From the NCBI GenBank assembly GCA_025359185.1, contig JANYHF010000051.1, forward strand, positions 1 through 43,014: DNA of 43,014 nucleotides, in the 5' to 3' direction. Positions 7,907 to 15,986 of the stretch are shown here, one piece after another. Origin of the DNA: Hyphomicrobiaceae bacterium (GTDB lineage Bacteria; Pseudomonadota; Alphaproteobacteria; Rhizobiales; Hyphomicrobiaceae). Each line of letters starts with the position of its first letter. The stretch's first letter is position 1. The position numbers were made by a program, and so were the translations under genes. Below the pieces are notes generated by a model that ran no database searches, was not told the DNA's origin, and was given only the letters and a program-made list of their open reading frames with translations.

Positions 7907-8563
7907 TTATATTGGCGTATTCGGATACGCCAATTGTTCCCGCGCTTTCCATTCGTTGGTCACGTAATTGATGATGACCGACTTCCGTACGCCAACGATA
8001 GGCCGCTTTTCGAACCCGTGAAACGTGTTGTTGCCGGGCACGAACACCAGAGCGCCGTTGCTTTCCCAGGGGGAGCGGCCGGCGTGGGTTTTGTCAGCGG
8101 TGTAGATGTCGGTGCCGAGGCCCGAATGCTGCGGGTCGGTACTGAGATAGAGCAGCATCGTGAACAGTTTCACACCAAGATCCGTGTGCGGCTCAAGCCA
8201 GAACCCGTCGATATCCATGGCATATTCGATGCGCAGGTACGAGCCCGCTAGCTTGATACCGAAACGCTGCTCGATCATCGACGAGGTACGGGCGTCCTGC
8301 AGGCCCTCGGAGACGGCTTTGACTGAGGAAAAACGCACCTGATTGGCCGTGTCGAAGTAGGTACGCGTCTTGTTGTGCAGCTCGCGCTTGCCCGAAACAC
8401 CCTCCAGAGACGGCGCGGCAAACGGAAGCGAAATCACGTCTGTGGCGATGTCTGATGGAAGACAGTTTTTCAGAAGCCAGTGCGGATACGGAGCTTCCGT
8501 CCGAGTGCTGGTTTCGAAGCTGTGGCGGAGCGACTGCACAACGGCGCTGGTCTGGTCGGGCAT
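7907..8563 (-). CDS. 2-oxoglutarate/Fe(II)-dependent oxygenase
   Basis: A 218-residue protein with the facial triad of the 2OG-Fe(II) oxygenase superfamily: His-x-Asp in LEPHTDLGVK, a distal His in NNTFHGFEKRP and an Arg (GVRKSVIINYV) in the right place to bind the 2-oxoglutarate carboxylate. The strand RIEYAMDIDGFWLEPHTD is the usual double-stranded beta-helix entry. These enzymes hydroxylate peptides, amino acids or small metabolites; the substrate cannot be read from the sequence. A strong GAGGTG ribosome site lies five bases before the ATG. The gene is single, with no partner on the same strand. Confidence 0.82.
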   Translation of the reverse strand: MPDQTSAVVQSLRHSFETSTRTEAPYPHWLLKNCLPSDIATDVISLPFAAPSLEGVSGKRELHNKTRTYFDTANQVRFSSVKAVSEGLQDARTSSMIEQRFGIKLAGSYLRIEYAMDIDGFWLEPHTDLGVKLFTMLLYLSTDPQHSGLGTDIYTADKTHAGRSPWESNGALVFVPGNNTFHGFEKRPIVGVRKSVIINYVTNEWKAREQLAYPNTPI

Positions 8564-8684
8564 GGGTCACCTCGCTGGTGGGGCCAATAAAGCGGGCGCA
8601 AGTGGGTTAGTTAACAGCCGCTCGGCCCCAACCCTATGCGGCGGCTTGCCCTGCGACACTGGAGGGTGAAAACCTGCCGATAGA

Positions 8685-8776
8685 GTGCGCATTCAACGGA
8701 TTTGGATGCACATTCCGCGTCATTGGAGCGTTATCTGCGTCACTTTGCGTCACTTTGCGTCGATCGAGCGGAATTT
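8685..8776. repeat. Intergenic dyad with TGCGTCACTT tandem units, family D
   Basis: Noncoding stretch downstream of ccmI. It holds an inverted repeat ATTCCGC (8712-8718) and GCGGAAT (8768-8774), and between them two and a half head-to-tail copies of TGCGTCACTT (8736-8761). A related sequence with the same TTCCGC...GCGGAA arms and a nearby GAGTGC-like lead lies at 34128-34190. The surrounding gap 8564-8780 shows no other gene. Confidence 0.5.
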
Positions 8777-8780
8777 GCGC

Positions 8781-9959
8781 TTACTGCGCGATGCCCAACT
8801 CCGTCGCTGCCGCCGTTAACCGTGCCTGCTCGGCCGGTGCATCGGCAAACACCGCCAAGCCTTTGGTTAACGCGGCCTTGGCGGCATCGGCATCGCCCAG
8901 CACTTTGCGCGCACGCATCAGCTGGATCCAACCTTGGGCGTTGCGGGGCGTGGACGCCAGTCTTGCGGCGAGCTGTTCGACCATGCTGTTGACCATGGCG
9001 AGGCGGTCGGCAGGCGTCATGTCTTGCGCGGCGGCAATATCGGCGGCGGAGGGGCCTGTCACCGGTGCGGCCGCAACCGGCAACCGTCCGCTTACGTCTA
9101 TATGCGCGGCCTTGGCCGCCTCGATGATTTGCGCACGCAATTCAGGCGCCCACTGATCACCCGACTTGGCATCCGTCAGCACGCTGATCCAATCCTCGAT
9201 GGCGCCCTTGGCGTCGCCCGACTGCTGCCTGGCCAGCCCCTTCAGAAACCGCCCGCGCGGGTCCTTGGCGTCAATGGCCAGCGCCTGATCGATGACGGTG
9301 GCGGCTTCCGGCGTTACCTTGCCATCGGCGGCTTGCACTAGAGCATCGGCAAAGCCAGTGCGGAAGGCGGCGGATTTCGGCTCGAGCCCGGCGGCTTTGC
9401 GATAAGCCTCCGCAGACTGAGCAAATTGGCTGGTGCTGCTGTAGGCCCAACCGAGCATGGCCCAGCCCTTGGCGTCGTCCGGTTTGGTTTTGAGGCGCTC
9501 AGTCAGTTTGCCGATCATGCTGTCTAGGCCGCTCGACGTGGGCTCCGTACTGGCCGCTGCCGGCTTGTCGGGCACCGGCTGCATCCGCACTGCCGATCGC
9601 AGACCGGGATTGCCGGTGAACGCATAGAGCAGCGCCGATCCAAGCACCACAACGCCGAGTACGGACAACAGCACGAACCGGTGTTCCAGCGCAGTCAATG
9701 GCTGCGCCGCTGCCGCACCCGCCGTCCGCTTGTCCGCCGCCAGCATCCGCCGTTTGATCTCGATCCGCGCATGGCCGGCGGCCGATGGTTCGATCATGCC
9801 CGCCTTTTCCTCGCGGTCAATTTCGGCCAGCTGGTCCCGGAAGACGCCGAGTTCGGACGATTGCGCTGCCGCGCCCGGGTCGATGGGCCATAGAAACGGC
9901 GCGGCCACATAGGCGGCTGCAGCGGCAGCCATCAGCGTCAGGATCAGCCAGATCGTCAT
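8781..9959 (-). CDS. ccmI: Cytochrome c biogenesis protein CcmI (CycH)
   Basis: A 392-residue membrane protein. Residues 1-25 form the first membrane helix (MTIWLILTLMAAAAAAYVAAPF), followed by a cytoplasmic coiled segment (DQLAEIDREEKAGMI...RIEIKRRML) and a second helix near 93-113 (FVLLSVLGVVVLGSALLYA). The rest is periplasmic with tetratricopeptide repeats (WAMLGWAYSSTSQFAQSAEAYRKAAGLEP is the clearest) and an Ala-rich C-terminal domain. CcmI chaperones apocytochrome c and works with CcmF and CcmH in haem ligation. The ATG overlaps the ccmH stop (ATGA), showing translational coupling. It is the last gene of the F-H-I block. Confidence 0.9.
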   Translation of the reverse strand: MTIWLILTLMAAAAAAYVAAPFLWPIDPGAAAQSSELGVFRDQLAEIDREEKAGMIEPSAAGHARIEIKRRMLAADKRTAGAAAAQPLTALEHRFVLLSVLGVVVLGSALLYAFTGNPGLRSAVRMQPVPDKPAAASTEPTSSGLDSMIGKLTERLKTKPDDAKGWAMLGWAYSSTSQFAQSAEAYRKAAGLEPKSAAFRTGFADALVQAADGKVTPEAATVIDQALAIDAKDPRGRFLKGLARQQSGDAKGAIEDWISVLTDAKSGDQWAPELRAQIIEAAKAAHIDVSGRLPVAAAPVTGPSAADIAAAQDMTPADRLAMVNSMVEQLAARLASTPRNAQGWIQLMRARKVLGDADAAKAALTKGLAVFADAPAEQARLTAAATELGIAQ

Positions 9960-10627
9960 GAGCGAGGCCTGTTTTCAGGAAATCGGGTGTCGAGCAATTG
10001 GGTGAGGCGCGCTTCGTCCTCAGCCGTCAGATCAGCGGGCGCCGGAGCATCCGAGTGCTGCCGGAGATAGCGCACGAACCCGCCGCCCGCCAGCAGCAAA
10101 AGCAAAACAGGCCCCAGCCACAGCAGCACCGTACTGAGCAGAAACGGCGGCTTCAGCAGCACGAAATTGCCATAGCGCGCAACGATATAGTCCGTCGCCG
10201 CCGCGTCGGTGTCGCCCGAAGTCAGGCGCTCACGGAGCAAAAGCCGCAAGTCCCTGGCCAGCGGCGCGTCGCTGTCGTCGATCGATTGGTTCTGGCAGAC
10301 CAGACAGCGCAGGTTCTGCGAGAGCACGCGGGCGCGCGATTCCAGGGCGGCGTTGGCGAGGATCTCGTCGGGCTGCACGGCATGGGCGGGGATGATCGAA
10401 GACAAGATCATGGCAAGCGCTGCTAAAGCGGTGCGTACGCCTCCTCCCCATCCTAACCCTCCCCCGCAACGGCGGAGGGGATCTGGCGCGGCAAGACCAT
10501 AGGTTGGGTCAGCGCGGCCATGCCGCTCCTGACCTCCACAACGAATGTTCCGCGCGGCAGGTAAATTGCCTGACATGTGGCGGGCAGTAGCCGCGCTAAC
10601 CCAACCTACAATGGTTGCCTCGGCCAT
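9956..10627 (-). CDS. ccmH: Cytochrome c biogenesis protein CcmH (CycL), start uncertain
   Basis: The conserved protein is clear from about 10438 downward: signal-like ALAALAMILSSIIPAHA, the mature VQPDEILANAALESRAR, the redox motif LRCLVCQNQSIDDSDAPLARDLR (CxxC), then VARYGNFVLLKPP and a C-terminal membrane helix. CcmH reduces or holds the apocytochrome CxxCH cysteines in the periplasm. The expected start is missing: the codon at 10436-10438 is GTA, and no ATG, GTG or TTG lies between it and sequence belonging to an inserted repeat. The coordinate given uses the ATG that overlaps the ccmF stop (TGATG), which would add about 60 residues of repeat-derived sequence before the signal peptide. 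An ATG at 10411 would leave only 11 residues before the mature part. Confidence 0.8.
   Translation of the reverse strand: MAEATIVGWVSAATARHMSGNLPAARNIRCGGQERHGRADPTYGLAAPDPLRRCGGGLGWGGGVRTALAALAMILSSIIPAHAVQPDEILANAALESRARVLSQNLRCLVCQNQSIDDSDAPLARDLRLLLRERLTSGDTDAAATDYIVARYGNFVLLKPPFLLSTVLLWLGPVLLLLLAGGGFVRYLRQHSDAPAPADLTAEDEARLTQLLDTRFPENRPRS
10440..10610. repeat. Repeat insertion between ccmF and the conserved part of ccmH
   Basis: TAGGTTGGGTCAGCGCGG (10500-10517) is the inverted copy of 10591-10608 (CCGCGCTAACCCAACCTA) with one mismatch in 18, giving a 109-base element with matching ends. Next to it, 10456-10480 holds a second hairpin-like stretch (CCTCCCCCGC, then GGCGGAGGGG). Both look like small dispersed intergenic elements rather than ccm coding sequence. 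They sit in a place where ccmF and ccmH are normally only a few bases apart. Confidence 0.7.
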
Positions 10628-12609
10628 CACGCCACCATCGCCCCCGCCCGCGCTCGCTGCGGCATCCCGATGCGCAGCCGCCGGTCGGCCAGCGACAGCA
10701 CGCCGCCCAACGCCATCAGCATCGCGCCGCCCCAGATCCAGCCCACGAGCGGGTGGTAAAAAATTCGTACCGCCCATTGGTTGGCGCCGTTCTTTTCGCC
10801 GAAAGTGATGTAGAGGTTGCGCGCGGGGTTCATGGTGATGGCGGCTTGCGTGGTGGTCTGCTGGCGGACGGGATAGAAGCGGCGCTCAGGCTCCATAACA
10901 AATCCGGTGCCGCTGCCGCGCCCAATCACAAATATCGCGCGTTCGTAGTCGAAATTGGCCCCCTTGCCTTGGCCAACCTCCTTCAATTGAAACGTAAAGC
11001 CCGCAAGTTCTGCCACATCACCAATGCTCATCAAGCGGATGTTTTCACCGGCAAAGCTCGACATCGCCGTGATACCCGCGACCGTGATGCCGAGGCCAGC
11101 ATGGGCCAGCGCAAAGCCGTAGAACGATGGCGGCGTCGAGGCCGCCAACCGCAGCGAGGTGTCGAGTGGCCCGTCCCCCAGCCGAATGCGGCGGGCTATG
11201 ACAAAGAGCGTACCCAGCACCAGCCAGGCGGCAAACGCGAAGCCAAGCGCCGTACCGATGTAATGCCAGCCGCTGCCCAGCAGAACCGCCAGCGACACCA
11301 GCAGCACGAGCCCTGCACACGCCGCCGCTATTCGCCCGCGCGAAAACACGGCCCTGAGATCATCCCGCTTCCATTTCAGCATCGGGCCAAACACCAGCAC
11401 CGTCATCAACAGCATCATGATTGGCACAAAGACGATGTTGTAGAACGGCGGGCCGACGCTGATCTTGTCGCCGAGTACGAGGTCATAGAGCAATGGATAG
11501 AATGTGCCGAGGAACACCACACCCGCAAGCACCACCAGGAGGATGTTGTTGACGATCAAGCCCGCCTCGCGGCTGACCAGCCCGAAGGGTGAGCCTTGGG
11601 TCAGCTCGCGTTCGCGGATGGCATACAGCGCCAGCGCGCCGCCCGTCGCGATGACCAGGATCGCCAGGATGAACACGCCGCGCGCCGGATCATTGGCGAA
11701 GGAATGCACGCTGGTGAGCACGCCCGAGCGCACGAGAAACGTGCCGATGAGGCTGAGCGTAAACGTCAGGATGCCGAGCAATATGGTCCAGCTCTGCAAG
11801 GCGTTGCGGCGCTCGACGACAATGGCGGAATGCAACAGCGCCGTGCCCGACAGCCAGGGCATGAAGGACGCATTTTCGACCGGGTCCCAGAACCACCAGC
11901 CGCCCCAGCCGAGGGTATAGTAAGCCCAAAAGCTACCCAAAGTGATCCCGGCCGTGAGACAAATCCACGCCATCAACACCCAAGGGCGCACCCAGCGTGC
12001 CCAGGCGGGATCGACCTTGCCTTCCATGAGCGCCGCGACCGAGAACGAAAACGCCATCGAGAAGCCGACATAGCCCATATAGAGCATCGGCGGGTGGATC
12101 GCGAGGCCAGGGTCTTGCAGGATCGGGTTGAGGCCGTTGCCATTGAGGGGCGCGGGGTAGAGGCGGCCGAAGGGGTTGGATGTGAGAATGATGAAGAGGA
12201 GGAAGGCAAAGCCAATCATGCCGTGGACGGCGAGCACGCGCGATTTCAGCGTCCACGGAAGGTTGTTGCCGAAAAGAGCCACCGCGCCGCCATAGATGGC
12301 CAGGATCAGCACCCACAGCAGCATCGAGCCCTCGTGGTTGCCCCAGACGCCGCTGATCTTGTAGAGCAACGGTTTATCCGTATGCGAATTGGCAGCGACG
12401 GCGAGCACCGAAAAATCGGAGACAACGAAAGCGTTGGTGAGGATGGCAAAGGCAAAGGCAATAGCGAACAGCTGCCCGACGGCAAGGTGCGGGGCCATCG
12501 CCATCAGCGTCGGATCGCGCCGGTACGCGCCAAATAGCGGCACTGTTGATTGGAGCGCCGCCAGCATCAGAGCAATGATGAGCACGTAATGGCCGATTTC
12601 TGGCAACAT
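10627..12609 (-). CDS. ccmF: Cytochrome c haem lyase subunit CcmF
   Basis: A 660-residue polytopic membrane protein from the ATG reading MLPEIGHYVLIIAL, with AGGAG about ten bases upstream; a longer in-frame N-terminus lacks similarity. The tryptophan-rich haem-handling motif is present as GWGGWWFWDPVENASFMPWL, with conserved His in SGVWGNHEGSMLLW and GLAIHPPMLYMGY. CcmF takes haem from holo-CcmE and, with CcmH and CcmI, attaches it to CxxCH motifs in apocytochromes. It is the first gene of the F-H-I block; ccmE, which often lies just upstream of ccmF in alphaproteobacteria, is not here, so the remaining ccm genes must be elsewhere. Its stop shares a base with a possible ccmH start. Confidence 0.95.
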   Translation of the reverse strand: MLPEIGHYVLIIALMLAALQSTVPLFGAYRRDPTLMAMAPHLAVGQLFAIAFAFAILTNAFVVSDFSVLAVAANSHTDKPLLYKISGVWGNHEGSMLLWVLILAIYGGAVALFGNNLPWTLKSRVLAVHGMIGFAFLLFIILTSNPFGRLYPAPLNGNGLNPILQDPGLAIHPPMLYMGYVGFSMAFSFSVAALMEGKVDPAWARWVRPWVLMAWICLTAGITLGSFWAYYTLGWGGWWFWDPVENASFMPWLSGTALLHSAIVVERRNALQSWTILLGILTFTLSLIGTFLVRSGVLTSVHSFANDPARGVFILAILVIATGGALALYAIRERELTQGSPFGLVSREAGLIVNNILLVVLAGVVFLGTFYPLLYDLVLGDKISVGPPFYNIVFVPIMMLLMTVLVFGPMLKWKRDDLRAVFSRGRIAAACAGLVLLVSLAVLLGSGWHYIGTALGFAFAAWLVLGTLFVIARRIRLGDGPLDTSLRLAASTPPSFYGFALAHAGLGITVAGITAMSSFAGENIRLMSIGDVAELAGFTFQLKEVGQGKGANFDYERAIFVIGRGSGTGFVMEPERRFYPVRQQTTTQAAITMNPARNLYITFGEKNGANQWAVRIFYHPLVGWIWGGAMLMALGGVLSLADRRLRIGMPQRARAGAMVA

Positions 12610-12666
12610 GGGCAGCTGGCTCCTGGAACACCTTGAGCGTTCGTTAGCATCGCATTGCGGCGGCAG

Positions 12667-12692
12667 CCAGCATTGCGTGAGCGTAACGCTGG
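12667..12692. other. Imperfect hairpin in the ccmF-cobT gap
   Basis: CCAGCATTGCG (12667-12677) and CGTAACGCTGG (12682-12692) can pair with two mismatches around a four-base loop. It lies in the 237-base gap between cobT and ccmF, both on the minus strand, so it could attenuate or end transcripts from cobT before ccmF. There is no U-run beside it, and nothing else recognisable in the gap. Confidence 0.3.
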
Positions 12693-12846
12693 CGGCGCCG
12701 TGCCGGGCAAGCGGCCAAGCGCCGCTGTGGGAACGCACCTGATGCCTGGCAGCCAGCAAGGGCCGTTTGTCATAGGATTGGGTTTCGCGGGCCGGAGCTG
12801 GAGATTGCCGACGGTATGGGGCACAACCGGGTGCCAGGGCCGGATG

Positions 12847-13932
12847 TTAATCCTGCCGTCCCACGCCCAGCTCTTCGAGCGTTGCCATCTGCGTCAGAAC
12901 CGCCGCCGCAGCATCCAGCAGCGGCATCGCCAGCAACGCGCCAGTGCCTTCGCCAAGGCGCATCTGCCAGTCGAGCACCGGCGTCAGGCCGAGATGCGCG
13001 AGCACGGCGCGGTGGCCAGGTTCGGCCGAGCAGTGGCCCGCGATCATGCGGGCCTGACAGGACGGAGAAAAGTGCGCAGCGATCAGCGCAGCGGCGCCAG
13101 AGACATATCCGTCCAGGACGACGGTGGCCCCGTTTTGGGCCGCTGCCGCATAGAATCCGGCCATCGCCACGATTTCCAGCCCGGCAACGTCGGCGATGGC
13201 GGCCTTGGCGTTGCCCGCCAGCATTTTCCGGGCGCGGGCCACGGCTATGGACACCACCTCGCGTTTGCGGGCGATCCCTGCGGCATCGCTGCCCGCGCCA
13301 GGCCCGACGGCGTCGTCCAGCGGCACATTGGCCAGCAGCATGGCGAGGCAGGCGCTTGGCGTCGTATTGCCGATACCCATTTCGCCTGCCGCAAGCACTT
13401 TGGCGCCATCAGCCAAGGCGCGCTTGGCTTCGCCGGTGCCGATGCTCCAGGCGGCATCGAACTCTTTGACCGACATCGCCGGCTCAACGGCGAGATTGCC
13501 GGTGCCTGCGCGCACGGGGGCATAGCGGTAAAACTCCGGGGCTGGCGACAGCGCCGGGCCGAGCGAGCCCACATCCACCAGCCGCAACTCCGTGCCGGTA
13601 TTGGCGGCCAGCACCGAACTCGCCGCCTTGCCCGCCGCGATGGTGCCGATCATCAATTGCGTCACTGCCGGGGGCCAGGCCGTCACGCCCGCCGACACGC
13701 AGCCATGGTCGGCCGCGAACAGTACGATTTTCCGCGGACGGGTGAGCGGCGACAGCGTGCCTTGGGTCACACACAATCGCGCGGCGATGGCTTCAAGATG
13801 CCCCAGGCTGCCGCGTGGCTTGGCGAGCGCATCGAGACGGGCAATTGCGGCAGCGCGATCGATCACTTGACCTCCAGTAGGGGCGTCCCTAACAACTCGG
13901 CTTTGGATCGTCATGGCAGCGGAGGCTGTCAT
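12847..13932 (-). CDS. cobT: Nicotinate-nucleotide-dimethylbenzimidazole phosphoribosyltransferase
   Basis: About 361 residues. CobT makes alpha-ribazole phosphate from dimethylbenzimidazole and nicotinate mononucleotide for the lower loop of cobalamin. Seen motifs: LAKPRGSLGHLEAIAARL, VLFAADHGCVSAGVTAWP, GEMGIGNTTPSACL, VLDGYVSGAAALIA and AGHCSAEPGH; the C-terminal RLGEGTGALLA holds the expected catalytic Glu. Two ATG codons compete (13932 and 13914) and neither has a strong ribosome site; the first was chosen. It is divergent from cobA across about 100 bases containing a perfect hairpin. No cobS or cobU/P is adjacent. Confidence 0.92.
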   Translation of the reverse strand: MTASAAMTIQSRVVRDAPTGGQVIDRAAAIARLDALAKPRGSLGHLEAIAARLCVTQGTLSPLTRPRKIVLFAADHGCVSAGVTAWPPAVTQLMIGTIAAGKAASSVLAANTGTELRLVDVGSLGPALSPAPEFYRYAPVRAGTGNLAVEPAMSVKEFDAAWSIGTGEAKRALADGAKVLAAGEMGIGNTTPSACLAMLLANVPLDDAVGPGAGSDAAGIARKREVVSIAVARARKMLAGNAKAAIADVAGLEIVAMAGFYAAAAQNGATVVLDGYVSGAAALIAAHFSPSCQARMIAGHCSAEPGHRAVLAHLGLTPVLDWQMRLGEGTGALLAMPLLDAAAAVLTQMATLEELGVGRQD

Positions 13933-13970
13933 CAACGGCAATTATCAGTGTACTCATGGCTCGTTGCCGT

Positions 13971-13994
13971 GCATGGCAGCCTGCGCTGCCATGC
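13971..13994. promoter_or_regulatory. Perfect 10-base hairpin in the cobT/cobA divergent gap
   Basis: GCATGGCAGC (13971-13980) pairs perfectly with GCTGCCATGC (13985-13994) across a four-base loop. It lies in the roughly 100-base region between the divergent starts of cobT and cobA and could be an operator or a leader structure. It does not show the conserved core of a cobalamin riboswitch, and the gap is too short to hold one. Confidence 0.4.
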
Positions 13995-14036
13995 CGGTGG
14001 AGCGTCGTTCAATCAAGAGAGGGCATTTAGACCATC

Positions 14037-14849
14037 GTGAGCCGGATGCAACCCATTGATCTGCGACAGGCCATGGCGCAGTCGTATCCGGGCGCCAGTC
14101 TTGGCCGCGTGCTACTGGTGGGCTCCGGCCCGGGTGATCCCGAGCTCTTGACGGTTAAGGCGCTGAAGGCGCTGCAAACGGCCGACGTGGTGCTGTTTGA
14201 TACATTGGTGGCTAAGCCCATTTTGGACCTGATCAGCCCGCTAGCCGAACGCATGCATGTCGGCAAAAAGGGCTACGGCGATACGCGGCCCCAGGACGAG
14301 ATCAACGCGCGCATGGTGGCGCTGGCCTTGGCAGGTCGTTTTGTCGTCCGTCTCAAATCAGGTGATCCGCTGATTTTCGGGCGCGCGGGCGAAGAGATCG
14401 ATGCCTGCCGTGCGGCGGGCGTACCAGTGGAAGTGGTGCCGGGGATTACGTCGGCGCAAGGGGCGGCGGCGCGTCTGTGTGTGTCGCTGACGCACCGGCA
14501 CGAGGCGCGGCGGCTGCAATATATTACGGGGCACGATACGACCGGCGGCTTGCCGCAGTGCATTGACTGGAAGGCAGTGGCGGACCCCCAGGCGACGACC
14601 GTTGTTTATATGCCGCGCCGCACCATTGGCGCCTTGGCGGCGCAGGCCTTGGCTGCGGGGCTTGACCCCTCCACGCCCGCCATTGTCGTCATCAACGCCA
14701 CGCGGCCGAACGAGCGGATGGTTGCGACCACCGTCGCAGCGCTGGTCGCCTCAGTCGCCGCCAGCGAAACCCCCGACCCGACGCTGGTGCTGATCGGCCA
14801 GGCGATGGCAAGAGCCGTGCTGCCGGTTGTGGCTGCCGATGTGGCCTGA
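14037..14849 (+). CDS. cobA: Uroporphyrinogen-III C-methyltransferase
   Basis: A 270-residue SUMT enzyme that adds two methyl groups from SAM to uroporphyrinogen III, giving precorrin-2 for cobalamin or sirohaem. Motifs: VLLVGSGPGDPELLTVKAL (SAM-binding GxGxGDxxxLT), VVRLKSGDPLIFGRAGEE, VEVVPGITSAQGAAA and ATTVVYMPRR. It has no CysG dehydrogenase/chelatase extension, so it is the cobA-type single-function enzyme. A GTG start with GAGAGGG upstream was taken; an ATG three codons later is also possible. The end overlaps the next gene by 11 bases, indicating an operon with cobD. Confidence 0.93.
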   Translation: MSRMQPIDLRQAMAQSYPGASLGRVLLVGSGPGDPELLTVKALKALQTADVVLFDTLVAKPILDLISPLAERMHVGKKGYGDTRPQDEINARMVALALAGRFVVRLKSGDPLIFGRAGEEIDACRAAGVPVEVVPGITSAQGAAARLCVSLTHRHEARRLQYITGHDTTGGLPQCIDWKAVADPQATTVVYMPRRTIGALAAQALAAGLDPSTPAIVVINATRPNERMVATTVAALVASVAASETPDPTLVLIGQAMARAVLPVVAADVA

Positions 14850-15864
14850 TCTCGTAACGCGGCTTGGCCTTTTGGCGGCGGCACTGGCTTTCGAGGCCGC
14901 GGCCGGTTATCCGCAAGCCCTCACCCAAGCCATCGGCCACCCCGTCACCTGGATCGGCGCGCTGATCGGATGGCTGGATCGCAGCTTTAACGCCGCGCCT
15001 GCAGTGCATCGAGTAACTGATGAGGGCCATCGGCGAACTCCGTTGCTGGTTTGGCCAGGCAAAACGGCAGGGGTTCTTGCTCTGGCGGTCATCATCGCAG
15101 CTCCGGTTATCCTCGCCCTCGTCCTGCAATCCCTCCTCACTCCCTCCTGGCCGGGTCTCGTCCTCCTCGCCCTCTTCACCTCAACCCTGCTCGCCACCCG
15201 CAGCCTCGACACCCACGTACGTGCCGTTGCCGATGCGCTGGACGCGGGCGGGCTTGATGCCGGACGCCACGCCGTAGCACAAATCGTCGGCCGTGACCCT
15301 GAAACGCTCGACGAGGCAGGCGTTTGCCGAGCGGCCATCGAGAGTCTCGCCGAGAACTTCTCGGATGGCATCGTCGCACCCGCACTCTGGTTTGCGGTGG
15401 CGGGGCTCCCGGGGATCGTGGCATACAAAGCTATCAACACCGCCGACAGCATGATCGGCCATCGGACGCCGCGCCATGAGGCGTTCGGCTGGGCAGCGGC
15501 GCGGCTGGATGATCTGGTGAATTTGCCGGCCTCAAGGTTTTCTGCGCTGCTCATGACCGCTGCCAGCTGCCTGCTGCCCGCTGCCTCGCCGCAGGCTGCG
15601 ATCCGTGCCGTCTGGAGGGATGCCAACAGCCACCGCTCGCCCAACGCGGGCTGGCCCGAAGCAGCGATGGCTGGCGCGCTGGGATTTCAACTTGCCGGAC
15701 CGCGCAGCTATGGCGGTGTGATGTCCGCCGATCCGCCGATGGGGGACGGGCGGCGGGAGCTGATGGCCGCAGATGTCCGGCGGGCGCTGTGGCTGTACCG
15801 GATGGCGGCGGGGTTGGGGTGGGGGCTAGTAGTCCTGCTGGCGGCAGTGGGCGGCCGCGCGTAG
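14839..15864 (+). CDS. cobD: Adenosylcobinamide-phosphate synthase (CobD/CbiB)
   Basis: About 341 residues, membrane-embedded. CobD/CbiB attaches aminopropanol (phosphate) to adenosylcobyric acid. Motifs: HPVTWIGALIGWLDR, DTHVRAVADALDAGGLDAGR, ESLAENFSDGIVAPALWFAVAGLPGIVAYKAINTADSMIGH and RSPNAGWPEAAMAGALG, all diagnostic. Membrane helices lie near the N-terminus, around 75-110 and at the C-terminus. The ATG overlaps the end of cobA. The segment at about 15555-15597 (SCLLPAASPQ) has GCTGCC-rich DNA resembling family A repeats, but the protein length matches the family, so it is probably chance. Confidence 0.92.
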   Translation: MWPDLVTRLGLLAAALAFEAAAGYPQALTQAIGHPVTWIGALIGWLDRSFNAAPAVHRVTDEGHRRTPLLVWPGKTAGVLALAVIIAAPVILALVLQSLLTPSWPGLVLLALFTSTLLATRSLDTHVRAVADALDAGGLDAGRHAVAQIVGRDPETLDEAGVCRAAIESLAENFSDGIVAPALWFAVAGLPGIVAYKAINTADSMIGHRTPRHEAFGWAAARLDDLVNLPASRFSALLMTAASCLLPAASPQAAIRAVWRDANSHRSPNAGWPEAAMAGALGFQLAGPRSYGGVMSADPPMGDGRRELMAADVRRALWLYRMAAGLGWGLVVLLAAVGGRA

Positions 15865-15870
15865 GTCAGT

Positions 15871-15970
15871 AGAAAGAGGGACTAGGGACTAGATGTTAGA
15901 TATTAGGGAAAGCAAGGGTGGCAGTTGCGGCCGTCTTGCTGATCCCTAATTTCTAGTCCCAAGTCCCTCT
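15871..15970. repeat. Intergenic inverted repeat, family B, copy 1
   Basis: The left arm at about 15875-15909 starts AGAGGGACTAGGGACTAGA and ends ATTAGGGA; the right arm at 15943-15970 starts TCCCTAATTTCTAGTCCC and ends AGTCCCTCT. They form an imperfect long hairpin between the convergent cobD and gst genes, where it may end transcription in both directions. Half-copies of the same sequence occur at 18411-18453 and 37706-37730. Confidence 0.75.
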
Positions 15971-15986
15971 GACGACTGTCGTCTCT

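Noticed and set aside
8736-8761. Tandem TGCGTCACTT units considered as a CRISPR or iteron array.
   Set aside because: Only two and a half ten-base units without spacers; too few for iterons and unlike CRISPR.
13942-14036. Possible cobalamin riboswitch between cobT and cobA.
   Set aside because: The gap is under 100 bases and lacks the conserved core; only a simple hairpin is present.
15555-15597. GCTGCC/CTGCTG-rich stretch inside cobD that resembles the family A repeat.
   Set aside because: The encoded segment keeps the normal family length and surroundings; Ala/Leu codon runs in GC-rich DNA explain it.
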